A DNA stretch of 44,671 bases from an uncultured Lachnospiraceae bacterium (GTDB lineage: Bacteria; Bacillota; Clostridia; Lachnospirales; Lachnospiraceae), in contig CAKRPS010000019.1 in assembly GCA_934385475.1 (NCBI GenBank), positions 1 to 44,671 on the forward strand. The letters run 5' to 3'. Under the pieces are notes generated by a model that had not been told where the DNA came from, searched no databases, and was given only the letters and a program-made list of their open reading frames with translations. Of this stretch, positions 1 through 8,289 are shown one piece after another. Position numbers and translations under genes: made by a program. Each line of letters opens with the position of its first letter. Position 1 is the stretch's first letter.

Positions 1-1
1 A

Positions 2-115
2 CAGTTAAAATGGTGGGATTGGTCTGTTGAAAAAATAGCAGCTAATATTCAAGCCATTCAAACAGGCAATCTTGAAGAATTAAATATTATTTACAATTCT
101 TCCGATGCGCCTTGA
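2..115 (+). CDS. 3' end of a CatB/Vat-like (xenobiotic) O-acetyltransferase, partial
   Basis: The window opens inside this gene; only the last 37 codons and the TGA stop (113-115) are visible. The readable tail contains KWWDWSVEKI and then an amphipathic helix. WWDW followed by a basic/acidic helix is typical of the C-terminus of hexapeptide-repeat acetyltransferases of the CatB/Vat type, which acetylate chloramphenicol or streptogramins. The hexapeptide repeats and catalytic His lie outside the window, so substrate cannot be judged. Its 3' end overlaps the convergent ClbS-like gene by 29 bases. The family call rests on this one short motif. Confidence 0.6.
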   Translation, partial: QLKWWDWSVEKIAANIQAIQTGNLEELNIIYNSSDAP

Positions 116-623
116 TCTTTTTCATTGCCCAGTCGTAGTGGCTGGAGGTCGTGCTCACAAAGAAAGAACCAAGAACCGTTCCTCCTACAGCCGGAAAAGC
201 CTTTTCAACAAACAGCTGTTCATCAGAAAACCTTTCTGCTCTCTTCATGACTTCCCGGTGCGATTCCTCCAGCATCTTTCGCGCATCCTCCAGAGATGTG
301 TTCTGATGTTTATCAAAGAAAAACTGATTCATCGCACCATAGGTTTTCCATGTATATGGTTTAGGCAGAAATGCCGTCTCTCTGCCTGCCATATTTTCAT
401 CCACAAAGTGGATCAGAAGCTGGTGCCACTCATATAGATGGATCAGAACATCCCTGATATTCTTATCCCGCTTCCAGTGTGCTTCTTTTTTCTTCTCATC
501 TGCTGAAAAATCAAACGGTGTACTGAGCTCCTTCTCAGTCATAGAGTCCACCAGCCCGCACAGCTTCTCAAAATTTTCCTGTCCTGCCTTCAATAAGTCT
601 TCCCTGTTTCTTGGTCTCGCCAT
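87..623 (-). CDS. ClbS/DfsB family four-helix bundle protein
   Basis: A cytoplasmic protein of about 178 residues beginning MARPRNREDLL. The N-terminal MARPxxREDLL segment, the helix with HLYEWHQLL and the C-terminal SSHYDWAMKKI are characteristic of the ClbS/DfsB family. The founding member ClbS protects colibactin producers by opening the colibactin cyclopropane; most relatives have no known substrate. The start at 623 is chosen because the family starts at MARP; an in-frame ATG at 635 would add four residues. It is monocistronic, converges with the acetyltransferase on its 3' side, and follows the mal operon on the same strand after a 150-bp gap. A small-molecule detoxification role is inferred from family only. 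Confidence 0.8.
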   Translation of the reverse strand: MARPRNREDLLKAGQENFEKLCGLVDSMTEKELSTPFDFSADEKKKEAHWKRDKNIRDVLIHLYEWHQLLIHFVDENMAGRETAFLPKPYTWKTYGAMNQFFFDKHQNTSLEDARKMLEESHREVMKRAERFSDEQLFVEKAFPAVGGTVLGSFFVSTTSSHYDWAMKKIKAHRKNCK

Positions 624-723
624 TATAATCTCCATTTCCAGACGCCTTCTCTGCGTCTTCGTGACATCTCCTTAGTTTCTGCAAACGCTGCCGCGTCTGT
701 TTACTGTCTTAGCATATCACGCC

Positions 724-749
724 AAACACGACATCTGTATGTCATGTTT
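724..749. repeat. hairpin downstream of the mal operon
   Basis: Two 11-base arms (724-734 and 739-749) are complementary with one G.T pair and enclose a 4-base loop. The hairpin sits 26 bases after the malG-like stop and upstream of the ClbS-like gene. It has no proper T-tract on either strand, so it may be a weak terminator, an mRNA 3' stabiliser, or an operator for the ClbS-like gene. Confidence 0.4.
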
Positions 750-775
750 AGATGAAAATGTGAAATCTTTTTTTC

Positions 776-1618
776 CTACTCCTTCACCGCCCCGGAGGAC
801 AGTCCCTGCACCAGAAATCTGGAAAGGCAGAAATACAACAGAATAATGGGCACCCCGATAAAAACGGACCCGGCAGCAAATCTGGTAAACTTTGTCTCAT
901 CCAACGACATCAGCCCGACCGCCACAGTCCAAAGATCCTTGTTTTTCAGAAGGAGACTCGGAAGAATGAAATCACTCCACGGCCATGCAAACTGTGTCAG
1001 CATCGTATACACGATGATCGGTTTCGACAGTGGCAATGTCACCTGCCAGAAAATTCTGGGATTGCTCGCCCCGTCGATTCTTGCCGCTTCATAGATCGAG
1101 TTACTGATCGTATCAAAATACCCTTTCTGTACAAGATATCCCATCGGTGCTCCTGCCGAATAAATCAGGATCAGGCTCCAAAGCTTATTGATCAGTCCAA
1201 AATTTACCATCAAAAGATACACCGCCGTCATTCCCATAAAGCTTGGAAACATGCTCAACACCAATGTGGTTTTCATCAACGGTTTGCGCATCTTAAATTC
1301 AAACTTGCTCACCACATAAGCTGTCAGGATCACCAGTACCGTTCCGATCACTGCCGATGTCGATGCCACAAAAAACGTATTTTTGAGCCAGTTCGGATAG
1401 TCGTACATCGTTGTATCCGTGAAAAGCTCCTGATATCCCCGCAGGCTGTAGCTGCCCGGGAAAAAGCCATTCAGGTCATAAATCGAACCGCTCTTTGAAA
1501 AGGATGCCATCACCAGCCAGACCACCGGAAAAGCAAACACCGCGCAGACGGCAAGTAAGATCACATATGTTAATAAGGTATCTATTACACTGGATTTCTG
1601 AATTTTCTTTACTTTCAT
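776..1618 (-). CDS. MalG-type carbohydrate ABC transporter permease
   Basis: Inner-membrane permease of a CUT1-family sugar importer, 280 residues with about six membrane spans. The coupling-helix EAA motif is visible as EAARIDGASNPRIFWQVTLP, the site that docks the ATPase. The order binding lipoprotein, MalF, MalG is the classical maltose/maltodextrin arrangement. The ATG overlaps the stop of the malF-like gene as ATGA (1615-1618), indicating translational coupling. There is no malK/msmX gene in the window, so a shared ATPase encoded elsewhere must energise it. Maltodextrin specificity is inferred from the GH13 enzyme and starch-binding-like lipoprotein in the same operon. Confidence 0.9.
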   Translation of the reverse strand: MKVKKIQKSSVIDTLLTYVILLAVCAVFAFPVVWLVMASFSKSGSIYDLNGFFPGSYSLRGYQELFTDTTMYDYPNWLKNTFFVASTSAVIGTVLVILTAYVVSKFEFKMRKPLMKTTLVLSMFPSFMGMTAVYLLMVNFGLINKLWSLILIYSAGAPMGYLVQKGYFDTISNSIYEAARIDGASNPRIFWQVTLPLSKPIIVYTMLTQFAWPWSDFILPSLLLKNKDLWTVAVGLMSLDETKFTRFAAGSVFIGVPIILLYFCLSRFLVQGLSSGAVKE

Positions 1619-2940
1619 CGGAATGTATCCTCCTTTTTAAAAGAAGCGCTCCTGACATAGGTTGTCAGAGAAATTGCCGACGTAATCAGAAAGATCAGCA
1701 GACTGATCGCCGCCCCGATTCCATAATAATTGTTGTCAATCGACAGGTTATACAACCAGTTGATCAACAGATCCGTGTCGCTTGCGAGAAAATATCCGTC
1801 GCAGTACAGTCCGCCCCGCAGGAAATAAAAAATACCAAAATTATTGAAATTCCCCACAAAGCCGGTAATCAGCACCGGTGTCGTCGAGAACACCACAAAC
1901 GGAAGCGTGATCTTCACAAACTGTTTCCATTTGGAAGCTCCGTCAATACTTGCCGCCTCATACAGATCCGTGTTCATATTGGATAATATTCCGGTTGTCA
2001 GAAGCATTGAGGACGGAATCGATATCCAGGCATTGACCAGCAGTCCGATCAGCTTTGCCTTGATCCCCGCATCGATATCCAGAAATCCGATCGCCTGACC
2101 ACCTCCGGTGGTTATGTAATAATTGATCGGTCCCCCATAGGAAAACATGAATTTAAACGCCAACAGCGTGATAAAGCCGGGCAGGGCATATGCCAGAATC
2201 GGAAATGCTCTCCAGAATGTTTTCCCCTTTACGCACTTTTTATTGAGAAGAAGGGCAAGCCCCAGACCTCCGAAATAATTCAGTGCTGTTGCGCATACCG
2301 CCCAGACCAGATTCCAGGACAAAATCCGGAAAAAAGTATCCTTCAGTTCCCCCAATATCAGTATCTTCTTAAAATTGTCAAGACCAACCCAGTCTATCAG
2401 CTTTGGCGGTACGATATCCCCGCCGTAATTGGTAAAGGCGATCAGGATCATGAAAATGATCGGCAGAACATTGAAAACCGCCACGCCAACCACCGGCAGC
2501 GCAAGCGCCACCACATGGAATTTCTTGTCCGTAAAGCTTATGACAGACTGAAAGAATCCCGGTATCTTTTCCTTTCTGCGGATCTTCTCCTCGGTAGCAA
2601 CCGCATCCCTGAGATTCATGATATAAATGCAGACAAACAGGACGATCACAATAAATGCCAGTATTCCCCTGAGCAGCATCATAACGGAATCGTCCCCTTC
2701 AATTCCGAGCCACGCATCTCCCTCCGTCGTTCCAAGGGTAAAGAAGCCGATCACATCCGCAACGCCACCTGCTGTCAGATACCAGACCAATCCCATAAGT
2801 ACCGCCATATAGAGCAGCCCTTTGATGATCTGCCCCTGCAAAAGCTGCCCAAGACCCATTACCGGAATGGATGCCTTGACACGTCCGGGCGACTTCCACA
2901 GCATATGTAAGAAATTTGTTTTTTCCTTCCTGCCTTTCAT
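1615..2940 (-). CDS. MalF-type carbohydrate ABC transporter permease
   Basis: Partner permease of the MalG-like protein, about 441 residues, with N-terminal hydrophobic helices, a soluble stretch and a C-terminal permease core. The EAA motif reads EAASIDGASKWKQFVKITLP. The MalF-like length, longer than most CUT1 first permeases, supports maltose/maltodextrin-type import. The ATG at 2940 (MKGRKEK) is preferred over an in-frame start at 2994 because it has a GGAAGGA-type ribosome site just upstream and leaves a 25-bp gap after the binding-protein stop; the longer form would overlap that gene. Confidence 0.9.
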   Translation of the reverse strand: MKGRKEKTNFLHMLWKSPGRVKASIPVMGLGQLLQGQIIKGLLYMAVLMGLVWYLTAGGVADVIGFFTLGTTEGDAWLGIEGDDSVMMLLRGILAFIVIVLFVCIYIMNLRDAVATEEKIRRKEKIPGFFQSVISFTDKKFHVVALALPVVGVAVFNVLPIIFMILIAFTNYGGDIVPPKLIDWVGLDNFKKILILGELKDTFFRILSWNLVWAVCATALNYFGGLGLALLLNKKCVKGKTFWRAFPILAYALPGFITLLAFKFMFSYGGPINYYITTGGGQAIGFLDIDAGIKAKLIGLLVNAWISIPSSMLLTTGILSNMNTDLYEAASIDGASKWKQFVKITLPFVVFSTTPVLITGFVGNFNNFGIFYFLRGGLYCDGYFLASDTDLLINWLYNLSIDNNYYGIGAAISLLIFLITSAISLTTYVRSASFKKEDTFR

Positions 2941-2965
2941 CGAAACACTTCCTTCCCTGCTTCTC

Positions 2966-4432
2966 CTACTTATCTGCCAGTGTATAGATTGCATTGTAGA
3001 TATCCTGATCTGCCTTTTCTAATGCAGACCGGATACTGCCTTCCTCCGTGTATTTCTTCTCTCCCGCAGGACGAAAAGCGTCCTTTGCGAAATCTCCAAG
3101 CAGTGTCTGAACCGGTACCCAGATCTGGTCTACTGCCTTGACGGAAGGCATCAGTGTGATCCTCTTCTCTTCCAGGCTCTTGAAAATAACATCTGCCGTA
3201 CCTCCCATCTGGGCAGCAGCGTCGGATCTGGTCGGTGCAATTCCCAGCATCTTGGCTCTCTTGCAGATCATATCGTAGCTGGTTGCAAAGTTCACAAACT
3301 CGATGCAGGCTTCTTTATGCTTTGTATAGGCACTGATTCCATATCCGTTGATTCCGCCCATCACGACAGTATTTACCCAGTCCTGATCCGTCATGGTACT
3401 GCTGTCTTTGGACAAATCCCCGTCAGCAGGCATTTTCGCGGGAAGCTCCGTCATTTTGATGTTTTCCTCCGCCTTTTTCTGTGCCTCCTGCTCCGAGAGA
3501 CCTTCTTTCTCATAATGAAGCTTCAGTTTATCCACAAAGACGGCATAGGTATCCGGCGTGGAAACCGTGCAGAAATACTCTCCTGCCGCAAGCTTCTCAT
3601 AACGGTTCGTGATGATCGTATCGTCAATACAGCTTTCATTCATCAGTTCTGCAAACTGCATCAGTGCGGAAATGCCCTGCGCAGAATCGCCACCTGCAAA
3701 GCCGATATCCTCTGTATTCAGATTGCCCTGGGCATCCTCTCCAAACACATATGCCCCATAGGAAAACAGGAAATTGGAATTCAGATACAGGTTGTTCATC
3801 GAAGACATATAGCCATACTGACTGTCCTTATTCGCACTCTCATCACTGTCTCTCAGCTGTTTGGAAAACCGGTACAGGTCATTCCAGTTCTCCAGAAAAT
3901 CCGCCACCTTATTTCTATTGTTATCCCATTCCTGTTCCCAGTTTTCAGGCATCAGGTCTTCCCGGTAAAATAACATCGGCTCCTGTGCATTCACGGGAAC
4001 TCCACAGGTATATACCTTGTCTTCCACCTTGAGTTCAAAGGCCTTCCAAGCCTCTTTGGATGTCTTATCATAGCACTCAAAGTCTTCCGGTGTGACCGCC
4101 AGCAAATGCTTATCCTCCGCATAGGTCATAAGCTTATCATTGGCCTGGTACAACACATCCGGGCCGTAACCGTAAGGGCCGTTTTCTGCCAGATTGCTAT
4201 ACTCATCCATATTGGCATCCACCGCCTGAATCCCTTTATCCGCATAAGCCTCATTGAAGTCACGGATCAGTTCATCGAGATATCCCTTTTCTTTTGCCGT
4301 ATCATTTTCCAATATACGGAGCGTGATCACCTCTCCGTCTCCCTTTTCTTCGGATGCCGATCCACATCCGTACAACGGCAGCGCCATCATGGCTGTCAGT
4401 CCAAGTATCATCCATCTATTGCATTTCTTCAT
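2966..4432 (-). CDS. extracellular sugar-binding lipoprotein (MalE-type)
   Basis: A 488-residue solute-binding lipoprotein of the ABC importer. The N-terminus is a lipoprotein signal peptide ending in the lipobox LYGC, with Cys23 as the lipidated residue. The rest has the two-lobe CUT1 binding-protein pattern, with conserved stretches such as INGYGISAYTKHKEACIEFVNFA near the C-terminus. It would sit on the outer face of the membrane and feed the MalF/MalG-like permeases encoded immediately downstream. Its start overlaps the 3' end of the GH13 gene by 17 bases. The ligand is likely maltodextrin, inferred from context rather than visible binding residues. Confidence 0.88.
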   Translation of the reverse strand: MKKCNRWMILGLTAMMALPLYGCGSASEEKGDGEVITLRILENDTAKEKGYLDELIRDFNEAYADKGIQAVDANMDEYSNLAENGPYGYGPDVLYQANDKLMTYAEDKHLLAVTPEDFECYDKTSKEAWKAFELKVEDKVYTCGVPVNAQEPMLFYREDLMPENWEQEWDNNRNKVADFLENWNDLYRFSKQLRDSDESANKDSQYGYMSSMNNLYLNSNFLFSYGAYVFGEDAQGNLNTEDIGFAGGDSAQGISALMQFAELMNESCIDDTIITNRYEKLAAGEYFCTVSTPDTYAVFVDKLKLHYEKEGLSEQEAQKKAEENIKMTELPAKMPADGDLSKDSSTMTDQDWVNTVVMGGINGYGISAYTKHKEACIEFVNFATSYDMICKRAKMLGIAPTRSDAAAQMGGTADVIFKSLEEKRITLMPSVKAVDQIWVPVQTLLGDFAKDAFRPAGEKKYTEEGSIRSALEKADQDIYNAIYTLADK

Positions 4433-6080
4433 GATCTGCCCTCCTGTCAGGAAAACTTACTTCTCTTCTAAAAGTCCGTCCGGGTACATTTATGTACAGT
4501 GATAATTCTATCTCATCCGTCATTCTTTTTACAACAAGCGTTTCTCCTTCTGCTGTAATCGCAACCTCCGCACCCGCCAGATTATACTGTCTGCGAAGTC
4601 CTGTCAGTTCTCGTATCAGTTCTACCGATTCCCCGTATTTTCCTGCCGCATAGCCGTCCCAGTCCATACACTTACGGCAATCCGGGTCATATCCGCCCTC
4701 CGTATAAAACTCTGTTCCGTAAAAAATGCAGGGCACTCCCGGAAAACAAAATAAAAGCTGCAAGGCTGCCGCCATCTTTTTCCTGTCACATCCCACCTCA
4801 GAAAAGAAACGATGTGTGTCGTGGCTGTCAAGCAGATTCAGCATCATGGCATTGACCGTATCTGTATTCCTTGCAAGAATATCATTCAGCTTCTCTGCCG
4901 TCTGCGCCGCATTCATGGTCTCCGTGGCAAAGTAGTCCAGACACGCTTTGGTAAATGCATAATTCATAATGCTGTCGTACTGGTCCCCCCTGAGGTAGTT
5001 GCTGGCATCATGCCAGTTTTCTCCGATAATGATGCATTCCGGATTACAACCCTTTATAGCCTTCCGGAAGGCACGCCACAGATCATGGCTGACCTCGTCC
5101 GACACATCCAGCCGCCACCCGTCAATGCCATATTTTTCGACATAATAGCAGCCTATCTCACACAGATATTTCTGGACATCCGGGTTCGATGTGTTAAATT
5201 TGGGCATGTATGCACAGGATGCAAACATTTCATAATTCCCGGCTGCCTTCTCCGGTCTGTCTCCATAGATGATAAACCAGTCATAGAAGGGAGACTGCTT
5301 CCCATTCTTTACAACATCCTGAAACTGCTCCAGTTCCTCACTGCAATGGTTAAACACAGCATCCAGAACAATCCTGATTTTCCTTTCATGGGCTTTCTCT
5401 ATCAGTTCCCGCAGATCTTCATTTGTTCCAAACTGTCTGTCCACCTGCATATAATCGCTGATATCATACTTGTGGTTCGACTTTGACTGAAAAACAGGCG
5501 TCAGATAAATGGTGTTGACACCAAGCCCTTCTATATAGTCAAGCTTCTCTATGATTCCTCGAAGGTCTCCCCCCGCAAAGGTTGTCGGTGTCGGCTTATC
5601 TCCCCACTTGCAGTTTACATAAGATTTATCTGCTGTTTTATCCCCCGCACAAAAACGATCTACAAAAATCTGATAAAATACGGCGTGATCGACCCAGTCC
5701 ACCTTATGCAGGATATCCGCTTCATTAATATAAGGATACTGAAAAAAGTTATAGTATCCAAGCGAATAATCGTAGCTCTCTGTCAGTCCATCCTCCGAAA
5801 AAAAATACCAACGGTCACCTTTCCGGAGATAAAAGACATAGCCAATCCTGGTATCCTCCAGCTCCAGTGTCACAGAATAGTAATCATACAGCCTGCCCAC
5901 AAATTTTTTAGTCATCTGCTTTCGGTACTGATTCTCGGCGATCCGGTATTTACTTTCATAGATTACCCACACTTCCGAGAGATCATCTTTAGCTGAACGA
6001 AACCGGAGCGTAATGCTCTTTGGTCCGACGGGAAAGCAGTAGGCAGAGTCCGGCATGTGGAATAGTGCATGTTTGTTCAT
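4416..6080 (-). CDS. GH13 neopullulanase/cyclomaltodextrinase-like enzyme, cytoplasmic
   Basis: An alpha-glucan hydrolase of about 554 residues. Residues 1-110 resemble the CBM34-like N-terminal domain of neopullulanases; the TIM barrel follows. All four GH13 regions are visible: DAVFNH (241-246), GWRLDV with nucleophile Asp325, GENWHD with acid/base Glu354, and DSHDTHR with Asp421. There is no signal peptide, so it acts on imported maltodextrins. The start at 6080 is chosen for its AAAGGAGAA ribosome site; an upstream in-frame start at 6149 would overlap the lipoprotein gene. It lies 31 bp after the lipoprotein gene and overlaps the binding-protein gene by 17 bp. Confidence 0.9.
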   Translation of the reverse strand: MNKHALFHMPDSAYCFPVGPKSITLRFRSAKDDLSEVWVIYESKYRIAENQYRKQMTKKFVGRLYDYYSVTLELEDTRIGYVFYLRKGDRWYFFSEDGLTESYDYSLGYYNFFQYPYINEADILHKVDWVDHAVFYQIFVDRFCAGDKTADKSYVNCKWGDKPTPTTFAGGDLRGIIEKLDYIEGLGVNTIYLTPVFQSKSNHKYDISDYMQVDRQFGTNEDLRELIEKAHERKIRIVLDAVFNHCSEELEQFQDVVKNGKQSPFYDWFIIYGDRPEKAAGNYEMFASCAYMPKFNTSNPDVQKYLCEIGCYYVEKYGIDGWRLDVSDEVSHDLWRAFRKAIKGCNPECIIIGENWHDASNYLRGDQYDSIMNYAFTKACLDYFATETMNAAQTAEKLNDILARNTDTVNAMMLNLLDSHDTHRFFSEVGCDRKKMAAALQLLFCFPGVPCIFYGTEFYTEGGYDPDCRKCMDWDGYAAGKYGESVELIRELTGLRRQYNLAGAEVAITAEGETLVVKRMTDEIELSLYINVPGRTFRREVSFPDRRADHEEMQ

Positions 6081-6111
6081 TGTCCGTTCTCCTTTTCCTA
6101 TAGCCGCACGG

Positions 6112-7179
6112 TTACTTTGTGATGGTAATGGTGTTCTCTGTAAGATCAACTATAAAGGTATAGGTTCCGTCCTCTGCAACCTTGACATTGTACGCATCTT
6201 CCAAAAGGGCCTTTGAGGCATCATCGACCACGTTTTCAGCCTTCAGTCCAAGTTCGGTATCCGTATCTCCTTCATAGATGGAAAAATACAGTTCGGTGCC
6301 CGCTGCAATCTCCATGGTTATCTCATATACCCCATCAGAAACCTTCTCCAGATCCTTCAGCTCGGACCAGTCCTCAACCCAGCTTCCCTTTACCTTCACA
6401 CCGGTATTGTCTTTCACTTCATAAGCAGCCTCCTCGGCCGGTGCTTCCTCAGCCTCCGCTGCATCTCCATTTCTGACGATGGTAATCGCATCCTGTGCCT
6501 CATCATCCGGATTGGTTGTCAGCGTAATGGTATAATTGCCATCTGCTGTCACGTTGATATTGCTGGTATTATCATTTCCGGAAAGTCCACCTCCATTGGC
6601 GATCTGACTTTCATCATACTCCTTCACATAGCCAAATCCCTTCTGTCCATCCCAGTTCCAGTCATGGATGATCTGGAACTGATCTCCTTCATACAGATCG
6701 ATCGTCACTGCAAACTCATTGACTGCATTTCCGGTTGCCACCAGTTGGAATTGCTCTTTTGTAGCGTCGTCCACATCGGCTGCCCAGTTTGTCAGGGCAA
6801 GCGGACCTGCCGCAGAGGTTCCGACAACGTACCATGCTCTTGTATCCTCCGCCATATCATCGGACTGGAAATATCCGTAAAGAGTGGTGTCCTCCGTAAA
6901 AGTGGCTGTTGTCAGATCCATCAAAGACGCTTCAAGATAGGTAGGTGTCCCATACCAGCCAAGGAAATCGGCATCCTCTGCATTTTCATAGGAAGCATAC
7001 GCTGCCGCATCCAATACCTGACCCGCCTCTGCTTCTGCACTGCCAAGTGTCTCCTCTCCGTTCATAAAGGTAACTGTCACCTTCTCGGCTTCTTTGGAAG
7101 CACCACAGCCCGTCATTGCTGCTGCCATTGTCAGGCAGACCACTGTTGCAACGATCTTTTTAAATTTCTTTTTCATCAT
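6112..7179 (-). CDS. multidomain lipoprotein, probable starch/glycan-binding
   Basis: A 355-residue secreted lipoprotein: signal peptide with lipobox MTGC (Cys25). Residues about 33-108 have an InlB-B/Listeria-Bacteroides-repeat look (VTVTFMNGEETLGS ... FLGWYGTP ... TLYGYF). Then come two beta-rich modules: AWYVVGTSAAGPLALTNWA ... IIHDWNWDGQKGFGYV at about 113-235, and a C-terminal module ending YNVKVAEDGTYTFIVDLTENTITITK. The latter two resemble the ligand-binding modules of SusE/SusF and starch-binding CBMs, rich in exposed Trp. It is the first gene of the maltodextrin operon, with a GGAGGG ribosome site and a promoter about 62 bases upstream. Capture of starch at the cell surface is inferred. 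Confidence 0.72.
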   Translation of the reverse strand: MMKKKFKKIVATVVCLTMAAAMTGCGASKEAEKVTVTFMNGEETLGSAEAEAGQVLDAAAYASYENAEDADFLGWYGTPTYLEASLMDLTTATFTEDTTLYGYFQSDDMAEDTRAWYVVGTSAAGPLALTNWAADVDDATKEQFQLVATGNAVNEFAVTIDLYEGDQFQIIHDWNWDGQKGFGYVKEYDESQIANGGGLSGNDNTSNINVTADGNYTITLTTNPDDEAQDAITIVRNGDAAEAEEAPAEEAAYEVKDNTGVKVKGSWVEDWSELKDLEKVSDGVYEITMEIAAGTELYFSIYEGDTDTELGLKAENVVDDASKALLEDAYNVKVAEDGTYTFIVDLTENTITITK

Positions 7180-7218
7180 AACCCTCCATCCAATTTACAT
7201 GTTTCATTTCCGTTTAAT

Positions 7219-7243
7219 TTAACCGTTTAACTTAACCGGTTAA
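7219..7243. promoter_or_regulatory. twin LacI-type operators at the mal operon promoter
   Basis: Two 12-bp palindromes abut with one base between them: TTAACCGTTTAA (7219-7230, one mismatched pair) and TTAACCGGTTAA (7232-7243, perfect). Both have the central CpG usual for LacI-family operators. They lie just downstream of the mal -10 box and cover the predicted transcription start, a placement that would repress. The divergent lacI-type gene is the obvious source of the repressor. Confidence 0.75.
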
Positions 7244-7247
7244 ATTG

Positions 7248-7276
7248 ATAATAGCAAACCCTCTTTTTTTTGTCAA
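7248..7276 (-). promoter_or_regulatory. promoter of the maltodextrin operon
   Basis: On the minus strand, -35 TTGACA (7276-7271) and -10 TATTAT (7253-7248) are separated by exactly 17 bases, close to the sigma-A consensus. Transcription would begin near 7241, inside the operator pair. Confidence 0.8.
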
Positions 7277-7283
7277 TATCCTA

Positions 7284-7313
7284 TTGACATTTAATTTTCG
7301 GCAAGATTATACT
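7284..7313 (+). promoter_or_regulatory. promoter of the divergent lacI-type gene
   Basis: -35 TTGACA (7284-7289) and -10 TATACT (7308-7313) with an 18-base spacer. Its -35 box lies only 7 bases from the -35 box of the divergent mal promoter, so the two polymerases likely compete. Confidence 0.7.
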
Positions 7314-7346
7314 TGAAACAATTCAAACGTCAAATGGGAGAACAGC

Positions 7347-8243
7347 ATGAGCAAAAAAGTGACTATCAGAGATGTGGCCAAAGAGGCTGGAGTATCCGTT
7401 GCAACGGTCTCCTATATTATGAATGATCGCAAAGATGTCAAAATCAGCGCTGAAACCAGAAAAAAAGTCTTGCAGATTGCTAACCTGCTTGACTATACTC
7501 CAAGTTCTGCTGCCAAAAGTCTGGCAACGGGGCGCAACAATATCATCGGTGTCTCCTACCGTCTGGGCAGTTCTCCCTCCCGCAACCTGGAAATCACAGA
7601 TTTTATCAATCTGCTGATCGAACGGTTGAACCGCATGCACTACGATATTCTTTTTCTGCCGATCAACCCGGAGCAGGATACGCTGGCTATCCGCCGCAAT
7701 ATTGACGGCATTATCGCTGTAGATCTGTCCGGCGAGGAGTTTAAGAGATTTTCGGACAGTTATCTGGTGCCTATCATCGCAGTGGATATGATTCTGCACG
7801 ATAATTTGTTTTATCAGGTGTATACAAAGCTTCCGGCAGCAATCGACCGCTATCTGACCCAGAACCCGGATTCCCTGCTTGTCATGGAACCCTTTGGGAA
7901 CGAACAGTATATGGACTATATTGTCTCTGCCGTGAAGCCGGAGAGACTGTGTATTCTCTCGGACTGTCATCCGGATACCCTGCGCTCCCTGAAAAATAAA
8001 AACCTGCTGGTCATCGGCACCTATCTGGCCCTGATGCTCCGTCCCTATACAGACCACGCCGCTATGACCGTCATCACCTCCAATGCTTACAGCCATATGC
8101 TGCCGGAATCCACAACCATTCTGGAAAACGACACATCAAAAAAGGCCAATGTCGCCATCAACCTTCTGTTGAATGCCATTGACCGTAAATTTGATGTCAA
8201 TCATATTTATGAGATTAACATTCAGGATACCCCTTGCTGCTGA
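7347..8243 (+). CDS. LacI-family transcriptional regulator (MalR-like)
   Basis: A 298-residue regulator. Residues 4-60 form the LacI helix-turn-helix and hinge (VTIRDVAKEAGVSVATVSYIMNDR ... YTPSSAAKSLATGR). A periplasmic-binding-like effector domain follows but is shorter than the usual 270-280 residues, so the total is about 30-40 residues below the family norm. It starts 8 bases after a GGGAG ribosome site. Divergent orientation and the twin operators between it and the maltodextrin operon make it that operon's likely repressor, presumably released by maltose or a maltodextrin. Confidence 0.85.
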   Translation: MSKKVTIRDVAKEAGVSVATVSYIMNDRKDVKISAETRKKVLQIANLLDYTPSSAAKSLATGRNNIIGVSYRLGSSPSRNLEITDFINLLIERLNRMHYDILFLPINPEQDTLAIRRNIDGIIAVDLSGEEFKRFSDSYLVPIIAVDMILHDNLFYQVYTKLPAAIDRYLTQNPDSLLVMEPFGNEQYMDYIVSAVKPERLCILSDCHPDTLRSLKNKNLLVIGTYLALMLRPYTDHAAMTVITSNAYSHMLPESTTILENDTSKKANVAINLLLNAIDRKFDVNHIYEINIQDTPCC

Positions 8244-8289
8244 TACCTTTCTTTCAGCAGCTTTTTCATCCTGAACGCCTTAATTCACC

